The translations under genes were made by a program, and so were the position numbers. A DNA stretch of 36,018 nt from contig JAUSOF010000043.1 of the NCBI GenBank assembly GCA_030656145.1, forward strand, positions 1 through 36,018, written 5' to 3'. Below the pieces are notes generated by a model, which worked only from the letters and a program-made list of their open reading frames with translations, was not told the origin of the DNA and ran no database searches. Origin of the DNA: Pseudomonas sp. (GTDB taxonomy: Bacteria; Pseudomonadota; Gammaproteobacteria; Pseudomonadales; Pseudomonadaceae). Position 1 is the first letter of the stretch. Each line of letters starts with the position of its first letter. This document shows, piece by piece, positions 1 to 5,906 of this stretch.

Positions 1-3
1 GAA

Positions 4-79
4 GGGTGATTAGCTCAGCTGGGAGAGCATCTGCCTTACAAGCAGAGGGTCGGCGGTTCGATCCCGTCATCACCCACCA
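4..79 (+). tRNA. tRNA-Val (anticodon TAC)
   Basis: A full cloverleaf can be drawn. The 7-bp acceptor stem GGGTGAT pairs with ATCACCC, the D-arm contains AGCTGGGA, the anticodon loop CTTACAA carries TAC at 37-39, the T-loop is TTCGATC, and CCA is encoded at 77-79. It is the first of three tandem tRNA genes and is probably co-transcribed with the two tRNA-Asp genes; its promoter lies before the window. Confidence 0.97.
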
Positions 80-99
80 ACTCGCTTTTGAAGTTACGC

Positions 100-176
100 G
101 CAGCGGTAGTTCAGTCGGTTAGAATACCGGCCTGTCACGCCGGGGGTCGCGGGTTCGAGTCCCGTCCGCTGCGCCA
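100..176 (+). tRNA. tRNA-Asp (anticodon GTC), copy 1
   Basis: A 77-nt cloverleaf with acceptor stem GCAGCGG/CCGCTGC, anticodon GTC at 134-136, T-loop TTCGAGT and encoded CCA. It lies 20 nt after tRNA-Val. Copy 2, 99 nt downstream, is identical over all 77 nt. Confidence 0.97.
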
Positions 177-275
177 TATTTTCCATGTCAGGTTTGCTTG
201 GCATGAGGTAGAACGGCTCGCACAGCGCTCTACCAGAGGAAGCAAGAGTTCTTTGGACGCAAGTCCATCCGACAC

Positions 276-352
276 GCAGCGGTAGTTCAGTCGGTTAGAA
301 TACCGGCCTGTCACGCCGGGGGTCGCGGGTTCGAGTCCCGTCCGCTGCGCCA
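276..352 (+). tRNA. tRNA-Asp (anticodon GTC), copy 2
   Basis: Identical to the tRNA-Asp at 100-176 over the whole 77 nt, including the encoded CCA. A run of six T residues follows at once (353-358) and may help end transcription or mark the trailer of the tRNA operon. The 99-nt spacer between the two Asp genes is not itself repeated. Confidence 0.97.
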
Positions 353-540
353 TTTTTTACCTCGCTCCATACCTGCTACGTCCTTTCCGCAACACTCGTT
401 ACATCCCTCCTGTAATTCGCTTAAACACTTGAACTAATACATATTTCTCCGTTCGTATCCCTGTAGCCAGTGATTGCGGCAGCCTGCTAAGCTCGCGCCT
501 TCACTCGATTGCCCTAGGGCGCACCGAACAAGGAATAAGC

Positions 541-1242
541 ATGAAACAGCATCGTTTAGCGGCGGCGGTTGCCCTGGTGGGTCTGGTTCTCGCAGGTTGC
601 GATTCGCAAACCAGCGCAGAGCTTGAAACTCCGGCGCAGAAAGCCTCCTATGGTATCGGCCTGAACATGGGCAAGAGCCTGGCACAGGAAGGTATGGATG
701 ACCTGGACTCGAAAGCCGTAGCTCAGGGCATCGAAGATGCAATCGGCAAGAAAGAACAGCGCCTGAAAGATGATGAGCTGGTTGAAGCTTTCGCCTTTCT
801 GCAGAAGCGTGCCGAAGAGCGCATGGCTGTCATTAGCGAGGAGTCTGCCCAGGCGGGCAAGAAATTCCTCGAAGAAAACGGCAAGCGTGAAGGCGTGGTC
901 ACCACCGAATCTGGCTTGCAGTACGAAGTACTGAAGAAAGCCGAAGGCAATCAGCCAAAAGCCAGTGACGTGGTGAGCGTGCACTATGAGGGCAAATTGA
1001 CCGACGGTAGCGTGTTCGACAGTTCTATCGAGCGCGGTAGCCCAATCGAGTTGCCTGTCAGCGGTGTGATTCCGGGTTGGGTCGAAGGTCTGCAGTTGAT
1101 GCACGTTGGTGAGAAGTACAAGCTCTATATCCCGAGTGAGCTGGCCTATGGCGAGCAGAGCCCGACCCCGGCGATCCCGGCCAACTCGGTACTGGTATTC
1201 GAGTTGGAGCTGCTGGAAATCAAGGCCGCCAGTGCTGAATAG
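541..1242 (+). CDS. FKBP-type peptidyl-prolyl isomerase, lipoprotein (Mip/FklB-like)
   Basis: Peptidyl-prolyl cis-trans isomerase that should help fold proteins in the periplasm. The 233-residue protein starts with a lipoprotein signal ending in the lipobox LAGC, with Cys20 as the lipidated residue. Asp at +2 is an inner-membrane retention signal in E. coli, though pseudomonad Lol rules may differ. Residues about 30-120 form the helical dimerisation domain of Mip/FkpA/FklB proteins (motif ASYGIGLNMGKSL). Residues about 135-228 are the FKBP catalytic domain, with VHYEGKLTDGSVFDSS, VIPGWVEGLQLM and IPSELAYG visible. The ATG has an AAGGA ribosome site ten bases upstream. The gene stands alone after the tRNA cluster and is followed by a terminator hairpin. 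From memory the PAO1 equivalent is PA3262. Confidence 0.93.
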   Translation: MKQHRLAAAVALVGLVLAGCDSQTSAELETPAQKASYGIGLNMGKSLAQEGMDDLDSKAVAQGIEDAIGKKEQRLKDDELVEAFAFLQKRAEERMAVISEESAQAGKKFLEENGKREGVVTTESGLQYEVLKKAEGNQPKASDVVSVHYEGKLTDGSVFDSSIERGSPIELPVSGVIPGWVEGLQLMHVGEKYKLYIPSELAYGEQSPTPAIPANSVLVFELELLEIKAASAE

Positions 1243-1307
1243 CATGAGTTAGGCGTTTTACGAGCCTGGAAAACTCTCGGGCCCGGTAAGCCTTAACCGT
1301 TGCATAT

Positions 1308-1339
1308 AACGCCTCGTTTCGACGGGGCGTTGTCGTTTT
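1308..1339 (+). terminator. Rho-independent terminator after the FKBP gene
   Basis: A 9-bp stem AACGCCTCG/CGGGGCGTT (one T-G wobble) with loop TTTCGA, followed by a T-rich tail (GTCGTTTTCG). It lies 66 nt after the FKBP stop codon. Confidence 0.75.
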
Positions 1340-1590
1340 CGTCGATTGAAAAACGAACTTGAGCCTGACTGGCAGGTCGGAAAATAGACCTCAATGGAAT
1401 TCTGGCGCCACGGTTATGCACATTTCACCCTGTGCGTAACATGGCCTTGCGAAGGGCTTGCTGAAAAACTCTTTGCAAAATTCAAGTTATTGATTTAAAA
1501 CAAATTTATTGGCTGGATAAAAAGTGTCCGATCTGTAGCGAAGCCGCATGGGGTGGGCGTTTGATCGACTCATCTGGAATCTGTTCACAA

Positions 1591-1617
1591 GGTTATCCAC
1601 AGCTTTAGTGGATAACC
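1591..1617. promoter_or_regulatory. Inverted pair of DnaA-box sequences
   Basis: GGTTATCCAC at 1591-1600 and GTGGATAACC at 1608-1617 form a perfect 10-bp inverted repeat with a 7-nt spacer (AGCTTTA). The left arm contains the exact consensus DnaA box TTATCCACA (1593-1601); the right arm reads TTATCCACT on the other strand. No T-run follows, so it does not look like a terminator. It could be a DnaA regulatory site for the gene at 1659 or a DnaA-titrating locus; which one is inference. Confidence 0.6.
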
Positions 1618-1658
1618 CAAGCCAGGCCAGTAGCCATGCGGGTTGACGGGGAATGCTT

Positions 1659-2108
1659 ATGAAGCAGCCGTGGAATTTTTCCAGTTACCTGCGCTTGGCG
1701 CCGACTTTTTTGCGTCGTGGTCGGCTGCCTGCCTTGTTGTTGGCGGTGGCGCGCAAGAGTGGTGAGCAGGGCCGACGCCTTGGCGGTTTGAAAGATGATT
1801 TGCGGCTCCTGCAAGGGCTTTGCATGGCCTGGTGGCGGGGTGAGTATCGAGCCATCAGTTCCCAGGCGTTGCTGGCGGTAGTGGCGGCGCTGGTGTATTT
1901 CGTCACACCACTGGATGCGCTGCCAGACTGGTTGCCGGTGGTCGGGTTTATCGATGATCTTGCCGTACTGGCTTGGGTGCTGCGCACCTGGAGCGATGAG
2001 TTGGCTGCATTTCGAGCCTGGCGAGAAGCGCAGGCGCCTGAGGCGCTTGCGGTTATCGAGCGCTTGCCTGATGGGCAAGGTCCTGAACTGGAGAAGCCCA
2101 GGCCCTGA
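1659..2108 (+). CDS. DUF1232 (YkvA-family) membrane protein
   Basis: A 149-residue protein of the DUF1232/YkvA family, whose biochemical role is not established. The diagnostic segment is about residues 80-115: a hydrophobic helix, then TPLDALPDWLPVVG and FIDDLAVL, matching the family pattern of Pro-Asp-x-x-Pro-Asp followed by G(F/Y)xDD. The N-terminal part is basic and probably cytoplasmic. I chose ATG 1659 because GGGGA sits 7 bases before it; the in-frame ATG at 1653 is too close to that ribosome site. The inverted DnaA-box pair lies about 40 bases upstream. The gene is monocistronic, and no terminator is obvious downstream. Confidence 0.85.
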   Translation: MKQPWNFSSYLRLAPTFLRRGRLPALLLAVARKSGEQGRRLGGLKDDLRLLQGLCMAWWRGEYRAISSQALLAVVAALVYFVTPLDALPDWLPVVGFIDDLAVLAWVLRTWSDELAAFRAWREAQAPEALAVIERLPDGQGPELEKPRP

Positions 2109-2803
2109 AAAAGGCTATGCCCCAGTACTGTGTTGCGTTCAGTCCTCAGCGCTTAAGAGCGATGGGCCTGATCTAGTAGGATGCGCCGTGCGCACCAGGG
2201 CCAGTTGTAGATTCGGCGCACCTGTGGAGTCTGACGACAGGCTACGGATGCAGGTAGGTTGGCGCTGAGCGCAGCGAAGCCCTACAGGCAGTGGCATGCT
2301 CGTTGGGCTTCGTCGCTTGGCTCCTCAGGCAGCGCGCCCCGCCCAGCCTGGGCACATATCTACGCACCGTTAGCAGGTGCGTAGCTCTGACAGCGCGTTT
2401 ACATATATCTTCGCCCCGTCCCTGCACGCCTTGCGCGTCGATCCGTGACCTGGTGGGCGGCATGGCACTTGCCGTAGCTGGGTCAGCGTCGTTCACCGGC
2501 GCGGCGCAAGTCAGGCGGGAGGCGCGCTTACTGCGTCTTGCAACTCTGGCGGCGGCCTCGTGATGAGCGGCCATGCGGCGCCGTCAGTGGCTGAGGTCGG
2601 TCGCCAGGCTCGATATACTCGGCAGGTGAACCCGCGATAGGCCTCTGCGCCGCTCCTGGCGCAGCTCTTCAAGTCACCCAGGAACGTTGCTTTGGCAAGG
2701 CCAGGGCAGCATAGGTCGCACCCTTGGACTATCGGGCTGTTAACATGGCGCCCTGCAGGAAGGTGCTGAGGCTGTCGGTACTGCTTTCCACGGAGAGTCG
2801 AGA
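2109..2803. other. Long intergenic region with hairpins, no convincing gene
   Basis: About 700 bases without a gene I can support. Open frames on both strands (for example 2291-2563 plus and 2242-2574 minus) have no ribosome site or recognisable domain. The stretch is rich in palindromes: CGAAGCCC (2275-2282) with GGGCTTCG (2305-2312), GCCCAG/CTGGGC near 2342, and CTACGCACC (2360-2368) with GGTGCGTAG (2376-2384) around a 7-nt loop. None has a T-run. It is probably a decayed repeat or REP-rich insertion between two conserved genes. Confidence 0.5.
2360..2384. repeat. Perfect 9-bp hairpin
   Basis: CTACGCACC at 2360-2368 and GGTGCGTAG at 2376-2384 with loop GTTAGCA. There is no following T-run on either strand, so it is listed as a structural repeat rather than a terminator. 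Confidence 0.5.
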
Positions 2804-3124
2804 ATGAAAGTGCAAGTAATCAAACGTGATGGCGAGCCCGAATATGCGGTACTGCCCTGGGCCGATTACCTGGCCCTGTTGCAGGCCTCTGGCCACACTG
2901 CGCAAGTGCCGCAAGTGGCTGCGGATGCAGTCAAGCCGGCGCTGAACGAGTTGACGCGTTTGCGTGAAGAGAAAGGCCTGTCGCTGCAAGAGTTGGCGCG
3001 TTCGGTGGGAGTCAGTCCGCATTACCTGGGCATGATAGAAAGCGCCGAGCGCCAGCCGGATGCTGCCATCAAACGGGCCTTGGCCTGGACGCTCGGCGTT
3101 GCTGGCTGGGAGGAGAAGCTTTGA
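2804..3124 (+). CDS. Small XRE-type helix-turn-helix regulator
   Basis: A 106-residue DNA-binding protein. The first 30 residues (VIKRDGEPEYAVLPWADYLALL) resemble the short N-terminal strand-helix found in many antitoxin-like HTH proteins of the HigA type. Residues about 47-100 are a Cro/C1-type HTH (LTRLREEKGLSLQELARSVGVSPHYLGMIESAERQP). The ATG has GGAG about 8 bases upstream. The stop overlaps the TTG start of the next gene, so at least these two are translated together. Its partner does not look like a known toxin, so a toxin-antitoxin role is only a possibility. It may regulate its own operon. Confidence 0.75.
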   Translation: MKVQVIKRDGEPEYAVLPWADYLALLQASGHTAQVPQVAADAVKPALNELTRLREEKGLSLQELARSVGVSPHYLGMIESAERQPDAAIKRALAWTLGVAGWEEKL

Positions 3125-3486
3125 GCGTAAGTATCAGTCGTCTGCACTGGCAAGCCTTGCTCGATGAGCTGGAGGATGCCCGGCGCCAACGTCATCTGCT
3201 GACTTATCGGGCATTGGTCGAGCGTTTGGCCTTGCCGACTCCGGCCATGCAAACACTGACTGCGGCGCTGGAGCACCTGGCGTCGATGGACGCCAAGGCT
3301 GAGCGGCCACTGCGCAGCGCCCTGGTGATTAGTCAGGGGGCCAGCCGGTTGCCACGCACCGGGTTCTTCGATTGTGTGACGCGCCTGGGGCGTTTCAATG
3401 GTGCTTCGGACGGCGTAGCCGCAGCATCCTGGCATGCGGCCGAAGTGGTGCGGGTGTTCGAGTTCGACTATTCCGAGGGGCTCTAG
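3121..3486 (+). CDS. Conserved hypothetical protein, coupled to the XRE regulator
   Basis: A 121-residue protein I do not assign to a family. The start is TTG at 3121, overlapping the previous stop (TTGA) and preceded five bases upstream by a strong GGAGGAG ribosome site, which supports this unusual start. The N-terminal half is helical and rich in Arg and Leu (about residues 10-60, LLDELEDARRQRHLLTYRALVERLALP). The C-terminal half carries LVISQGASRLPRTGFFDCVTRLGRF and ends acidic. There is no signal peptide or membrane helix, so it is probably cytoplasmic. Its stop codon TAG is directly followed by the ATG of the Sel1-repeat gene, completing a three-gene unit without spacers. Confidence 0.75.
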   Translation: MSVSISRLHWQALLDELEDARRQRHLLTYRALVERLALPTPAMQTLTAALEHLASMDAKAERPLRSALVISQGASRLPRTGFFDCVTRLGRFNGASDGVAAASWHAAEVVRVFEFDYSEGL

Positions 3487-3954
3487 ATGCTTTGGCGACT
3501 GCGTGCGCGGATCGGCTATGCCCTGGCTCGGCGATTGTTTCACTGGGCGTGGCTGGTCAAGCAGCCACGCGGTTGGCGCTGGCTGGAAGGGCAGTTCGCG
3601 CGCATGGCCAATCTTGGCGATGTTGTCGCGCAGAGCTTCTACGGGCATATCCTGCTGTTTCGTGGCCAGGGCTTGGCGGCTCGCGAAGAGGGCGTGCGCC
3701 TGTTGCGGCTGGCCGCCATTGGTGGTGACGCCAAGGCCGCATATCAGCTCGGTACGCTGAGCCTGGCAGGCGACACACGGCAAGCCCCCGATGCTGCCGA
3801 GGCGCTGCGCTGGTGGACGCTGGCGGCCACGGCTGGTCACCCCCTGGCAGCCCAGCGTTTGGCTGATCTATACCGTGTTGGCGGTCCTGGCGTGCCGGTC
3901 GACATCGAACAGGCGGCACGCTTTGTCCAGCGGGCGCAGGAACTGGGGCTGTAA
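3487..3954 (+). CDS. Sel1-repeat protein
   Basis: A 155-residue protein with Sel1-like repeats, a TPR-related helix-turn-helix scaffold for protein contacts. Repeats are visible at about residues 42-75 (GDVVAQSFYGHILLFRGQGL), 77-115 (GDAKAAYQLGTLSLAGD) and 117-153 (GHPLAAQRLADLYRVGG). The basic, Trp-rich N-terminus (residues 1-35) is not a clear signal peptide. It starts at the base after the stop of the previous gene, with GAGGGG a few bases upstream. As the last gene of the XRE/unknown/Sel1 unit it may scaffold the unknown protein, which is inference. It converges on the c-di-GMP gene that ends at 4039. Confidence 0.82.
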   Translation: MLWRLRARIGYALARRLFHWAWLVKQPRGWRWLEGQFARMANLGDVVAQSFYGHILLFRGQGLAAREEGVRLLRLAAIGGDAKAAYQLGTLSLAGDTRQAPDAAEALRWWTLAATAGHPLAAQRLADLYRVGGPGVPVDIEQAARFVQRAQELGL

Positions 3955-3984
3955 TCTACCGGTTAATTCCGCATGGGTTCAGAC

Positions 3985-4030
3985 CTGTCCGGAGCCTTGT
4001 AGGCGTCGGCCCGCCGTCTTTACCGGACAG
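3985..4030. repeat. Inverted repeat between convergent genes
   Basis: CTGTCCGG at 3985-3992 and CCGGACAG at 4023-4030 form an 8-bp perfect inverted repeat spanning the short gap between the Sel1-repeat gene and the convergent EAL/GGDEF gene. The loop is 30 nt and there is no clear T-run, so a role as a shared terminator is only possible. Confidence 0.3.
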
Positions 4031-4038
4031 CCTCCTGG

Positions 4039-5799
4039 TCAAACCGACAGTTTTTGCGTATCGATGATATGCAGGCTGTAGCCGGGCACCGCCTTGGCGT
4101 GGCGTTTGGCTTCCGAGGCGAGACCTGCGAGCTGGCCAGCGTCCAGTTCCGCACACTGCTCCGGGTGCAAGTGCACCACGCCCAGTGACAGCGAGAGCAG
4201 CGCAAACTCCTGGCGCTGGCCCTGGCGACTATGAGCGACCAGGCAACCTGCTTGCAGATGCTCGTCGCTGTAGAAACGTCGACATTGACTTTGAAAGTCT
4301 TCCAACAGGCGATTGAGGCGCGCGCGCCAATCGTGCGAACCGAGTACCAGCAAGAAGTCGTCACCGCCAATATGGCCAACAAAGTCACGGGCCGGGTCGA
4401 CCCGCTCGTTCAGGCATTGCGCCAGGCTCAGTAATACTTCATCGCCTTTGGCGTAACCGTAGAGGTCGTTGAAGGGCTTGAAATTGTCGATATCCACATA
4501 GCAGATAACGGCTTCGCGGGTTTGTTGCAGCAGGCGAGTCAGGCACTGCTGGATAGGGACATTGCCCGGCAGCAGGGTCAGCGGGTTGGCGTAGCGAGCC
4601 TGCTGAATCTTCTGTTCGGTGATCAGCTTGAGCACGTCGATCACCCGGCCAAGTCCTAGGTAGCTGCCGTCCTGGGTGATGATGAAGTCTTCCTCGATGC
4701 GCTGCCGGGCTCGGCTGGTGAGCAGGCGGCTGACTTTTTGCAGCGATTGCTTCAGTTCGACGGCGAGGAAGTCACTGCTCATCAGGCGGCTGATCGGTTT
4801 GCGTGCGAACAGGTCGCTGGCGAAGGGCTTGAGCAGCGCTTCGGACAGCGCGTGGCGGTTGACGATACCGACCGGTTGGCCGTGCTCATCAACGACAGCC
4901 AGGGAGTTCAGATTGGCTTGGGCGCGGAAGGCTTCCAGTACCTCGGCGATCAGCGTGTGTTGGGCCACGGCAGGTTGTTCGTTGAGCAGGGCGCTGAGGT
5001 TGCTGCCTTCCTCACTCAAGACCAGCGCGTTGCCATCAAGCTTCGGCAACAGCTCTTGTGCGTCGTGTGGAGGCTGTTCTTGCGGGCGACAGAGTAGATA
5101 GCCTTGCAGCAGGTCAATACCCATCTCTGCCAGGACGACGAGCTCTTCTTCCAGCTCGATACCTTCAGCGATCACCTGTGCCCGCGACGCCTTGGCCATC
5201 TTCAGGATTGAGCCGACGAACTCGCGCTTGACCGCATCCTGATGAATGCCGTCGATGAAATGCCGATCAATTTTCACGTAATCGGGGCGCAATTCTGACC
5301 ACAGACGCAGGCTTGAATAGCCAGCGCCCAAGTCGTCCAGGGCAATCGAGAAGCCCATGGCTCGGTAGTGGTGCAGAGCCGTGTCGAGTAGGGCGAAGTC
5401 GTCGGTGGGCGACTGTTCAGTCAGTTCGATCACCACCTGACTGGGCGGGATGCCATAGGCTTGCAGCAGTTGCAGGGTGCGGCCGGGCTGATGGCCGGGT
5501 TCCAGTAGCGAGTCCGGGGAGACGTTGAGAAACAGCTTGCCCGGCAGTTTTAGTTCGCTAAAGCGCCGACAGGCACTTTTGCGACAAGCCACTTCCAGCT
5601 CGGCCAGCCGCCCTGCATTGCGTGCCACGGCGAACAGGTTGATGGGCGAGTGCAGTGGGCTGTTGGACGGGCCGCGCGTCAGGGCTTCGTAGCCAAGGAT
5701 GCGTCGTTGGCAAAGGCTGACGATCGGCTGGAACAAACTATGCAGGTCGCCGTGAGCGAGAATATGGTCCAGCGCGCTCAGTTGCTCGGTGACGGTCAT
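4039..5799 (-). CDS. c-di-GMP enzyme with EAL-CBS-CBS-GGDEF architecture
   Basis: A 586-residue cytoplasmic protein. Residues about 15-245 are an EAL phosphodiesterase domain with the expected catalytic residues visible: EAL at 38-40, Asn92, Glu128, DD at 155-156 (DDLGAGYSSL), Lys176 (KIDRHF) and the late Glu in AEGIE. Residues about 255-375 look like a CBS pair (SLAVVDEHGQPVGIVNR), usually an adenine-nucleotide sensor. Residues about 390-560 are a GGDEF domain whose signature reads GGDDF, a known active variant. The position of the inhibitory RxxD site reads PARD, so product feedback through the I-site is probably lost. No membrane segment is present. Its start codon is 108 nt from the prc stop on the same strand, separated by a terminator. 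From memory PAO1 PA3258 has this architecture. Confidence 0.92.
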   Translation of the reverse strand: MTVTEQLSALDHILAHGDLHSLFQPIVSLCQRRILGYEALTRGPSNSPLHSPINLFAVARNAGRLAELEVACRKSACRRFSELKLPGKLFLNVSPDSLLEPGHQPGRTLQLLQAYGIPPSQVVIELTEQSPTDDFALLDTALHHYRAMGFSIALDDLGAGYSSLRLWSELRPDYVKIDRHFIDGIHQDAVKREFVGSILKMAKASRAQVIAEGIELEEELVVLAEMGIDLLQGYLLCRPQEQPPHDAQELLPKLDGNALVLSEEGSNLSALLNEQPAVAQHTLIAEVLEAFRAQANLNSLAVVDEHGQPVGIVNRHALSEALLKPFASDLFARKPISRLMSSDFLAVELKQSLQKVSRLLTSRARQRIEEDFIITQDGSYLGLGRVIDVLKLITEQKIQQARYANPLTLLPGNVPIQQCLTRLLQQTREAVICYVDIDNFKPFNDLYGYAKGDEVLLSLAQCLNERVDPARDFVGHIGGDDFLLVLGSHDWRARLNRLLEDFQSQCRRFYSDEHLQAGCLVAHSRQGQRQEFALLSLSLGVVHLHPEQCAELDAGQLAGLASEAKRHAKAVPGYSLHIIDTQKLSV

Positions 5800-5816
5800 G
5801 ACGGGTCTCGATATGC

Positions 5817-5855
5817 AGAAAAAGCGAAGGGGCTGATATCGCTATCAGCCCCTTC
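5817..5855 (-). terminator. Strong terminator after prc
   Basis: A perfect 13-bp stem (5826-5838 with 5843-5855, arms GAAGGGGCTGATA and TATCAGCCCCTTC) with a 4-nt loop. Read on the minus strand it is followed by GCTTTTTCTG. It lies about 50 nt past the prc stop codon and before the EAL/GGDEF gene, so the two are separate transcription units. Confidence 0.9.
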
Positions 5856-5906
5856 ATTTCACGACAGATTGATGACCCTTTGATGACAGCCGCAAGCGGC
5901 AGGTCG

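Larger units (their letters stand above)
1243..1658. other. Intergenic region with AT-rich stretch and DnaA-box pair
   Basis: This 416-base stretch has no gene. It holds the FKBP terminator, then an AT-rich tract at about 1478-1530 (TTATTGATTTAAAACAAATT and neighbours), then the inverted DnaA-box pair listed separately, directly before the DUF1232 gene. I see no clear -10/-35 pair. Confidence 0.6.

Noticed and set aside
1..360. tRNA genes as an integration site of a mobile element
   Set aside because: The two tRNA-Asp copies are full-length and identical, the genes that follow are core genes, and no integrase is present; a simple tRNA duplication explains it.
429..458. Sigma-70 promoter for the FKBP gene (TTGAAC at 429-434)
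   Set aside because: No acceptable -10 hexamer lies at 16-18 nt; the nearest is TTCGTA/TCGTAT.
2242..2574. Open frames on both strands in the 2109-2803 gap
   Set aside because: No ribosome sites, no recognisable domains, and the region is made of palindromic repeats.
2804..3486. Classical toxin-antitoxin pair
   Set aside because: The regulator has an antitoxin-like look, but the second protein shows no known toxin motif and the operon continues into a Sel1-repeat gene; kept only as a possibility.
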